This document shows positions 30,140 to 34,639 of a DNA stretch of 34,639 bases, in pieces. The notes under the pieces are model-generated. The model ran no database searches. It saw nothing but the letters and a program-made list of their open reading frames with translations, and was not told the DNA's origin. The stretch is taken from positions 1 to 34,639 of the IMG/VR virus record IMGVR_UViG_3300033149_003079; one strand, written 5' to 3'. A program made the position numbers and the translations under genes. The stretch comes from a virus. The number at the start of each line of letters is the position of its first letter. Position 1 is the first letter of the stretch.

Positions 30140-30441
30140 TTCGCTCTCGACTTCGGTCTAAAGTGGAATAACGGACAGATTTGCATATCGCAATCGTACA
30201 CTTGCTGCTTATCGTAACTTTTGCAGTCGTGGCATTTTGCCCTAATCGCTTCGGTTCGCGTATTTTCGCCACGATACGACTTTAACCAGTTCCATCGGTG
30301 ACGAGCAGGAATACCGCTAAAAAATGTTTTTATAAATGTTGGCGCTTTTTTTAGAAAGTTCGTACTTATTCGTCGCCGTCGCCGGTATGCCTTAATTCTT
30401 ATATCGGATCTTTCTTTTGATGTTTTATTTAGTATGCTCAT
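30136..30441 (-). CDS. basic cysteine-containing protein
   Basis: 101 residues from ATG 30441 (GGGGCGG upstream). Very basic N terminus (DIRIKAYRRRRRISTNFL). The C terminus has a Cys cluster (AIRAKCHDCKSYDKQQVYDC then DMQICPLF), resembling small phage proteins with a CxxC-x10-C-x4-C zinc site. It is the first gene after an attenuator-like terminator and promoter candidate. Probably nucleic-acid binding. Confidence 0.55.
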   Translation of the reverse strand: MSILNKTSKERSDIRIKAYRRRRRISTNFLKKAPTFIKTFFSGIPARHRWNWLKSYRGENTRTEAIRAKCHDCKSYDKQQVYDCDMQICPLFHFRPKSRAK

Positions 30442-30493
30442 GCCGCCCCAATCCCCAAGATTGTGCGATATTTGCACACTTTCCTTTATATGT

Positions 30494-30533
30494 AAAAGAA
30501 AAACGGGAGAGTATGAATAAGCCCTCCCCCGTT
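30494..30533 (-). terminator. intrinsic terminator/attenuator before a small-gene operon
   Basis: AACGGGGGAG pairs with CTCTCCCGTT on the minus strand (9 of 10 pairs, 12-base loop), followed by TTTTTCTTTT. It lies about 50-90 bp upstream of the first gene of the operon and just downstream of a promoter candidate, so it either ends upstream transcripts or attenuates this operon. Confidence 0.75.
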
Positions 30534-30566
30534 AACTATGCCCAGATGCTCTAAAGACTTATTAGA

Positions 30567-30595
30567 TTAATATATAATATAATAAAACCGGGCAA
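30567..30595 (-). promoter_or_regulatory. candidate promoter
   Basis: On the minus strand, TTGCCC (30595-30590) is 17 bp from TATTAA (30572-30567) in very AT-rich DNA. Initiation here would transcribe straight into the terminator at 30533-30494. Confidence 0.4.
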
Positions 30596-30614
30596 TTCTA
30601 ATTAGGTTTTGAGT

Positions 30615-30684
30615 GCTGAGGAACTTTTTAGTTAGTCCAACTCAATCTTTCTATCAACTATAAAAAATTGTTTGATTCCTCAGC
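30615..30684. repeat. 9-bp inverted repeat forming a long imperfect hairpin
   Basis: GCTGAGGAA (30615-30623) and TTCCTCAGC (30676-30684) are perfect complements 52 bp apart. Inside, TTTTTAGTT can pair with AACTATAAAAA (one two-base bulge). No T-run follows on either strand. It occupies the gap between the VRR-NUC gene and the next promoter. Confidence 0.5.
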
Positions 30685-30705
30685 TCGGCAAATATGCCAC
30701 CAACT

Positions 30706-31050
30706 CTAGTATTTGGCAAGTATTTCCTTCACGTCCTCGATCGACGCTACAATTCCGCAAATGGCACCCATTTTTTCTACGTTTATCAGGAACTCTTTCT
30801 GGTCGTCAGTAGCCCCATTCCTGTTCTTAGGCGTTTTCACTTCGAGGTACATTGGCTTCCCTTTATAAATCCCGACAATATCCGAGACGCCATTGATCGC
30901 ATATTTGTTCTTCGGTTTCCGGTAAGTCTTTTTTTTCTTATCGTAAATCCCGACCGAGTGGTTCTTCCACGCAAAACAACGTGGCAAATAAGAGAGATAA
31001 TCAAGTATCGCTCTTTCGATGTCTTTTTCTAGAACTCTAACACCTCTCAT
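30706..31050 (-). CDS. VRR-NUC domain nuclease
   Basis: A 114-residue stand-alone VRR-NUC protein (PD-(D/E)XK superfamily, the family of phage Holliday-junction-resolvase-like nucleases). Visible: EKDIERAILDYL helix, catalytic GVSDIVGIYKGKPMYLEVKT with D57 and E70-x-K72, then the conserved Q84 in TDDQKEFLINVEKMGA, and the closing EDVKEIL. AAGGAG lies upstream of ATG 31050, and the gene overlaps its neighbour by 14 bp. It probably works with the ERF annealing protein in processing branched DNA or with packaging, although the two are in different operons. Confidence 0.85.
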   Translation of the reverse strand: MRGVRVLEKDIERAILDYLSYLPRCFAWKNHSVGIYDKKKKTYRKPKNKYAINGVSDIVGIYKGKPMYLEVKTPKNRNGATDDQKEFLINVEKMGAICGIVASIEDVKEILAKY

Positions 31051-31240
31051 CTGCCGCTTCTCCTTCGCGAAGTATTCCGAATTTACTGACTTCCAGGAGA
31101 CCTATTGCTTCCATTTTGGAAAACCCAATAAGCGTCATATCGGATTGCTGTGCCGCTGGGTCGGTCAATATTACGACTCCCTTTAACTTTAATTCACTCA
31201 TTAAATCATCCACTTTTTTAAACTTCTCATCTGCTGTCAT
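31037..31240 (-). CDS. small hypothetical protein
   Basis: 67 residues: helical N terminus (ADEKFKKVDDLMSELKLKGV), then VILTDPAAQQSDMTLIGFSK, a short alpha/beta element. It overlaps the previous stop (ATGA) and the nuclease gene by 14 bp. No family is recognised. Confidence 0.5.
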   Translation of the reverse strand: MTADEKFKKVDDLMSELKLKGVVILTDPAAQQSDMTLIGFSKMEAIGLLEVSKFGILREGEAADERC

Positions 31241-31407
31241 TTAAGCACCTCGATGCATTTGAATTGCGTATCATTAACAGAAAACTCTTTCCCCGAAAAC
31301 ATCCCTTCTTTTTCGCGAATGCTATAAGCCATCGGCATAGCAATGAGCATAATCCCAACGGCGACACACAAGAAAGCCCCCGCAATTATTTGTAAAAATT
31401 TTTTCAT
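31237..31407 (-). CDS. small membrane protein
   Basis: 56 residues from ATG 31407 (GGGAGAT upstream). One strongly hydrophobic stretch (IIAGAFLCVAVGIMLIAMPM) after a basic start, which may be an uncleaved signal anchor; the rest is polar with one cysteine. The longer frame from 31524 overlaps the previous gene and lacks a ribosome binding site. Confidence 0.5.
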   Translation of the reverse strand: MKKFLQIIAGAFLCVAVGIMLIAMPMAYSIREKEGMFSGKEFSVNDTQFKCIEVLK

Positions 31408-31408
31408 A

Positions 31409-31636
31409 TTAAAATATCTCCCAAAGGTCCAGGTCATCCGCACAAGTTGAATGAGCGCAGTGGACCAATACCGTTTTATAGTGCCTATTCGTACCAGAAT
31501 ACGCCCAAATTCGCGACGACACAACTAATTGATAGTAAGCCTGCCTTTCGATATTTAACTTGCATACGACGCATTTTAGAACGCCACTGGTCGCTAGCTT
31601 TTTTTCTGATAAATTTGGTTTAAAGAATTGGTGCAT
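31409..31636 (-). CDS. small putative zinc-binding protein
   Basis: 75 residues. CVVCKLN (C22, C25) and a later HCAHSTCADD (H59, C60, H62, C65) could form one zinc site. It starts two genes after the regulatory gap and has no clear Shine-Dalgarno. The stop lies one base from the next ATG. Function unknown. Confidence 0.5.
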   Translation of the reverse strand: MHQFFKPNLSEKKLATSGVLKCVVCKLNIERQAYYQLVVSSRIWAYSGTNRHYKTVLVHCAHSTCADDLDLWEIF

Positions 31637-31671
31637 AATGGCAATATGATAACATTGCCGAAAGGGTAAAA

Positions 31672-31914
31672 CTATCCGAAAAGGAGCTGTTGTCTAAAAC
31701 CACCTGGGATGATTTTCACTGATTTATCTAGGTTAAAGCCCTTAATTCTGTGATCCTTTCCGGAAAGATCTCTAATTATATACATGCCTTCATGAAATTG
31801 AGGTGTTTTTTCAATGATGCCTTCGATTTGCTTAAAACCGACTTGCTTCACTTGCATGTTTTCTCTTTTCCAGAGGGGCTTTTTAAAAACTATTCGTGTT
31901 CCTTCTAAAATCAC
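31672..31914 (-). CDS. small basic hypothetical protein
   Basis: About 80 residues, basic and strand-rich (VKQVGFKQIEGIIEKTPQFH; LDKSVKIIPGGFRQQLLFG). I prefer GTG 31914 because CGGAGAAAG lies just before it; a TTG at 31974 is possible but the added 20 residues look non-coding. It is the promoter-most gene of this minus-strand cluster, next to the large non-coding stretch. Confidence 0.45.
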   Translation of the reverse strand: MILEGTRIVFKKPLWKRENMQVKQVGFKQIEGIIEKTPQFHEGMYIIRDLSGKDHRIKGFNLDKSVKIIPGGFRQQLLFG

Positions 31915-31974
31915 TTTCTTTCTCCGATTGAAAATCCTCCATATGCTAAAATTTCCCTTCCCTTCGTGGGGCAA

Positions 31975-32506
31975 CCGCTCTACTGGAAATAATTTATTGT
32001 TTAATCAATTAATCCCTTTGAAGAATTAAGAGTATCCATTTTGCAAGCTGCCAAACAGGCCGCACAATAAGACCTTTTAGAAATGTTGTCAAGTGCCTTC
32101 TGTTCTATGAGTAAACACTTTCTCAACCCATGCCTTTGAGCGCAGCAATCCTATAAACCTGTACTCACTAAACATGTAGTAGCACCAAAATGGTTCACCT
32201 CTCCGCGTACCCTAAACGGCCTGTGTCGCCTCTCAATTAGTAGGGTAGTCTCTTTCTCTTTCTACTTGTGCCATATGTATTGCACTAGAGCGTTCTAATA
32301 TTATTGGCCATAGAATTGGCAGGCTGCGATATCATACCCCGTCGCTTGCTTCACCTTCGGAATTTATTTCGCTTTTGCATGCAATGCTTTGCTCCAGACC
32401 AGGGCATCCGACACCCCCCTCATTGCATTATAAAGAATACATAATTTTTTTCATTTGTGTACTTATCATTACTAATACATCCCCGGTGGCTTCATTAGAA
32501 AAGATA
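31975..32506. other. non-coding stretch, possible regulatory or replication region
   Basis: About 530 bp with no convincing gene on either strand, between two divergent transcription units. It holds a TACCCT/AGGGTA inverted repeat (32208-32213 and 32242-32247) with a GGC/GCC pair inside, a perfect 10-bp dyad TTGCATGCAA at 32375-32384, and an AT-rich segment before the plus-strand gene. I see no iterons, tRNA or CRISPR repeats. It is the largest gene-free segment, hence a candidate for the replication origin or for an unannotated RNA. Confidence 0.5.
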
Positions 32507-33775
32507 ATGACCACTTCTCATCGACACAATAAATATGCCGGTGGTAAAAGCTTTAAAGGGTTAATTTTAAACTGGAGTGATAGCGTGGACGACGAAAAGA
32601 AAATTCAGTTTGTTTTAGATTACTATAATTTACCGCTAGCAGAAGTAGCTACCAAGTATGCACTAAACATTAAAAACGTTAATTTAGTCTATAAACATGT
32701 TCCGGATTTAGGGCTATCCAAGCCCTGCGCTATATGCAAAGAAGAGATGCCAGTGCTACTTAAGTCTAGAACGAGTGTCTCAAGGAGGGACAATAGGACA
32801 TATGAAGATCTTTTAAAGATCACAAAGAGATCGAAGTGTCCTCACTGTAATCATGACTATGCGTGGAATTCTGTTTGCATCTGTAGCCATTGCGTTACGG
32901 AAAAATCAAACCGTAGACAGGATATCGCAGAGGCAAAAGATAATCTTGTTAGTCAGCACGAAATACAACAACGGTCGTCTTCTAAATATCTGTGCCGGTG
33001 GTGGGTGCAAACCGGTCTGCTTAATTTCACACAGCCCCCGTCTGAAGAGACTACAATATCAGAAATGTTTTTTTTGGCAGTAACTCTTTGCGCGGCGGGA
33101 TGCCTCCCATTGCCCGAGACTAATGCCGAAGATGACTCGCTCGAGTGCTCCTTGATGCCCTTGCACGAGCGCATACACATAGAACAGCAAGCTTTTAAAC
33201 ATTACGGCCTATACTTTCCGAAATATTACCCCGCCCCTTATTCGTCCATGTCCTATTTGCTCGAAATACAAAACTCCAAGATTTCCACGCTAGGTGGGTA
33301 TTATAATGTTTTTAGTTTGGATTACGCTATTGAGAGTGAATTATTAATAAGTAGCTACAACACGCTACTAGGCAGACTTGATGGCGATGATATGCAATTG
33401 GTAAGAAAAGAAATCTTTGCTTATTCTCTTTTTGATTACCTTGCGTCCCGATTATCTACTATCAATTTATTTGATGATAGGGAGCCGTCAGTCAAAACGC
33501 TACAAGTCCTTTTGGACGGTCTCGACATTCTTTCATTTAATGAGATGGCTTACCTTATTAATTATTCATGCAAAAATACTCTTTATAATTATCAAACAGG
33601 TAGGTTTAGCTCAAGGACACACGCAATCAACGCGGTTTTTTCAAGTTTAAATTTCCTTCCTGAATTTGCGAAAAAAAACGACTGGACAATGATATTTAAA
33701 AACGAGTCTGATTTGCCAGATTATTTTTCTTTGTATTTATTGAGCTATTTTTATGACTTCGACAAGAGATATTAA
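32507..33775 (+). CDS. large protein of unknown function with cysteine pairs and possible HTH
   Basis: 422 residues from ATG 32507 (AGAAAAGATA upstream); the in-frame stretch before it reads like untranslated DNA. Residues about 34-65 (FVLDYYNLPLAEVATKYALN) resemble an HTH. CAIC (74-77), CPHC (111-114) and CICSHC (124-129) make one or two zinc ribbons. The C-terminal 270 residues are helical, with many aromatic residues and no motif I recognise. It is on the plus strand in its own unit, with codon use that looks typical of the phage. Candidates are a replication initiator, a transcription regulator or a defence-type accessory protein; none is proven. Confidence 0.6.
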   Translation: MTTSHRHNKYAGGKSFKGLILNWSDSVDDEKKIQFVLDYYNLPLAEVATKYALNIKNVNLVYKHVPDLGLSKPCAICKEEMPVLLKSRTSVSRRDNRTYEDLLKITKRSKCPHCNHDYAWNSVCICSHCVTEKSNRRQDIAEAKDNLVSQHEIQQRSSSKYLCRWWVQTGLLNFTQPPSEETTISEMFFLAVTLCAAGCLPLPETNAEDDSLECSLMPLHERIHIEQQAFKHYGLYFPKYYPAPYSSMSYLLEIQNSKISTLGGYYNVFSLDYAIESELLISSYNTLLGRLDGDDMQLVRKEIFAYSLFDYLASRLSTINLFDDREPSVKTLQVLLDGLDILSFNEMAYLINYSCKNTLYNYQTGRFSSRTHAINAVFSSLNFLPEFAKKNDWTMIFKNESDLPDYFSLYLLSYFYDFDKRY

Positions 33776-33847
33776 GCGAGTATTATTAGAATTTATAATG
33801 TGGTGGTGCTATGGTCATTAGAAATAATAATGGAGAGGAGGGTGCTA

Positions 33848-34036
33848 GTGGCGCTGACTTTAGAAGAATTATCAAATATGGTTGTTGAAAGATGGCTGCC
33901 GCAAGCAAGAAAAGAAATGGCTCAGCTTTTTGGTAAGGATGTTGAGGCTCAATTAAGTGATAAGGAAGTTTTGGAAATATTAAAAACATCACTAGAGCTA
34001 ACCGAGGATGGAATTAGTGGAAATAGACACCAATGA
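33848..34036 (+). CDS. small helical hypothetical protein
   Basis: 62 residues from GTG 33848, chosen because GAGAGGAGG lies six bases upstream. It is helical and acidic (LTLEELSNMVVERWLPQARK; LSDKEVLEILKTSLEL). An in-frame ATG at 33830 would place that ribosome binding site inside the gene. Its 3' end overlaps the next gene by about 29 bp. Unknown function. Confidence 0.5.
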   Translation: MALTLEELSNMVVERWLPQARKEMAQLFGKDVEAQLSDKEVLEILKTSLELTEDGISGNRHQ

Positions 34037-34196
34037 AAACCACAATATTGTTTTAAAAAAAGTCTTCAACTCGATTGTTTTAGTAACAGAAGAGGGAAAT
34101 AAGTTCGCTATTTGTATGAGGGATGATGGGATTGAGATTTTGACGGAGCATAAAGATAAGGTGAAGGTTTTTAGAATAGGAGAGAATCAATTATGA
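34008..34196 (+). CDS. small hypothetical beta-rich protein
   Basis: About 62 residues with alternating strands (NIVLKKVFNSIVLVTEEGNK; DGIEILTEHKDKVKVFRIGE). GAGG lies just before the ATG, and GTG 34017 is an alternative start with better spacing to it. The stop overlaps the next ATG (ATGA). Unknown function. Confidence 0.45.
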   Translation: MELVEIDTNENHNIVLKKVFNSIVLVTEEGNKFAICMRDDGIEILTEHKDKVKVFRIGENQL

Positions 34197-34384
34197 ATTA
34201 TGACAGCGCAGGTAAGCCGATCAAAATTGGCGACAAGGTTGCATTTCGCGGGCGATTATATACGATTGCTGGCTTCGGCGCGGAGACTGCTCGCGGTGCT
34301 GTCAGTGTGTGGTTCGAAGAGAAGACAGTGCATACGGATGAGATACCTGACGAGTGGGCTATTGATTTGGTTGGGAGGGCGTAG
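34193..34384 (+). CDS. small SH3-like/KOW-like hypothetical protein
   Basis: 63 residues: SAGKPIKIGDKVAFRGRLYT, then IAGFG and AVSVWFEEKTVHTDEIPDEW. The pattern, a turn after KIGDKV followed by short strands, resembles small SH3-like barrels. GGAGAG is well placed before the ATG. It overlaps the convergent seam gene by 26 bp. Unknown role. Confidence 0.5.
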   Translation: MNYDSAGKPIKIGDKVAFRGRLYTIAGFGAETARGAVSVWFEEKTVHTDEIPDEWAIDLVGRA

Positions 34385-34639
34385 TTTTCTCCGCCTCTTC
34401 CATCGCTTCCTTCATGGACACAAACAGTTCGGCCAAAATATCAGCCCCATGCTCCATACCATTTCTATACATAACAACGCTTGCTTTCTTTATCCCTTTG
34501 GGCGTTCTTCCTAACGCAGTTATTTGATATTCGCCAACCCCTTTCTCCATAGCTTTCTCAGAGTCTAAAATTGCGGTTCGAATCGATTGCCTCATTAGTG
34601 TGGGCAGTTCCAGTTTTTCTAGCGTTTTCATCAGTTCGT
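34359..34639 (-). CDS. 3' part of the small protein split by the contig ends
   Basis: Continuation of the gene that starts at 68 on the other end. Within this window alone it would begin at ATG 34631 without a good ribosome binding site. The joined protein is 94 residues, helical and charged (LRQ/SIRTAIL; ITALGRTPKGIKKASVVMYR; ADILAELFVSMKEAMEEAEK), and ends TTPSQPNQ. It is convergent with, and overlaps by 26 bp, the plus-strand gene at 34193-34384. Function unknown. Confidence 0.7.
   Translation of the reverse strand, partial: ELMKTLEKLELPTLMRQSIRTAILDSEKAMEKGVGEYQITALGRTPKGIKKASVVMYRNGMEHGADILAELFVSMKEAMEEAEKTTPSQPNQ
34576..34639. repeat. 64-bp terminal direct repeat, right copy
   Basis: Identical to bases 1-64. 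See the left copy: the repeat marks circular or terminally redundant DNA, giving a unique length of 34,575 bp. Confidence 0.9.

Noticed and set aside
30136-30477. Start of the cysteine-containing basic protein at 30477
   Set aside because: The first 12 codons lack a ribosome binding site; ATG 30441 is better placed.
32375-32506. N-terminal extension of the 422-residue protein
   Set aside because: The extra 44 residues look like translated promoter DNA; an ATG with an AGAAAAGATA ahead is a better start.
1-34639. CRISPR arrays
   Set aside because: No regularly spaced repeats were seen anywhere in the window.

Overview
The window reads as the essentially complete genome of a tailed phage with a long non-contractile (siphovirus-type) tail. 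The first 64 bases recur exactly as the last 64, and a gene that is cut at both ends becomes one intact 94-codon reading frame when the ends are joined. The molecule is therefore about 34,575 bp and circular, circularly permuted, or terminally repeated. Base composition is moderately AT-rich, start sites mostly carry AGGAG-type Shine-Dalgarno sequences, and genes are packed with ATGA or TAATG stop/start overlaps. I found no integrase, lysogeny repressor, DNA polymerase, primase or helicase, so replication probably relies on the host. The host cannot be named from sequence. A lipobox protein, a lytic-transglycosylase-like endolysin and a CsrA homologue suggest a bacterium that itself uses CsrA, perhaps Gram-negative.

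Layout: most genes are on the minus strand and are transcribed from high to low coordinates. From about 31.9 to 25.6 kb lies an early/accessory operon of small genes: zinc-finger proteins, small membrane proteins, an HTH protein, a VRR-NUC nuclease and a DUF7694-like protein. It is punctuated by long hairpins and intrinsic terminators in intergenic leaders. From 25.4 to 12.4 kb come the packaging, head and tail genes: ParB-methyltransferase, small terminase, an HNH endonuclease, large terminase, portal, two neck-like proteins, scaffold, major capsid, a decoration-type protein and a strong terminator. After a second HNH gene in opposite orientation come a structural protein, head-tail adaptor candidate, tail terminator candidate, tail tube protein, and tail chaperones with a -1 frameshift on an A10 run. 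From 12.4 to 5.6 kb lie the tape measure, distal tail proteins, fibres and two small membrane proteins that may be holin or spanin-like.

From 5.5 to 4.1 kb is a compact cassette: Fis-type HTH protein, lipoprotein, CsrA homologue and a small membrane protein. It looks like a cargo or host-takeover module. From 4.1 to 1.4 kb lie a solitary TnpB-type RNA-guided-nuclease-family gene, the endolysin, a small ORF, a zinc metallopeptidase and an unusual tRNA-like element that keeps D-arm, T-arm, acceptor and encoded CCA but has an enlarged anticodon domain. From 1.3 kb to the seam is a recombination unit with an ERF single-strand annealing protein, a partner gene and a terminator. The 32.0-34.4 kb stretch is a plus-strand accessory region: about 530 bp of non-coding DNA, a 422-residue protein of unknown function with Cys-pair motifs and a possible HTH, and three small genes.

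The most unusual points are the phage CsrA and its cassette, the tRNA-like element, the solitary TnpB, the unknown 422-residue protein, and the repeated use of intergenic hairpins or terminators just ahead of ribosome binding sites.
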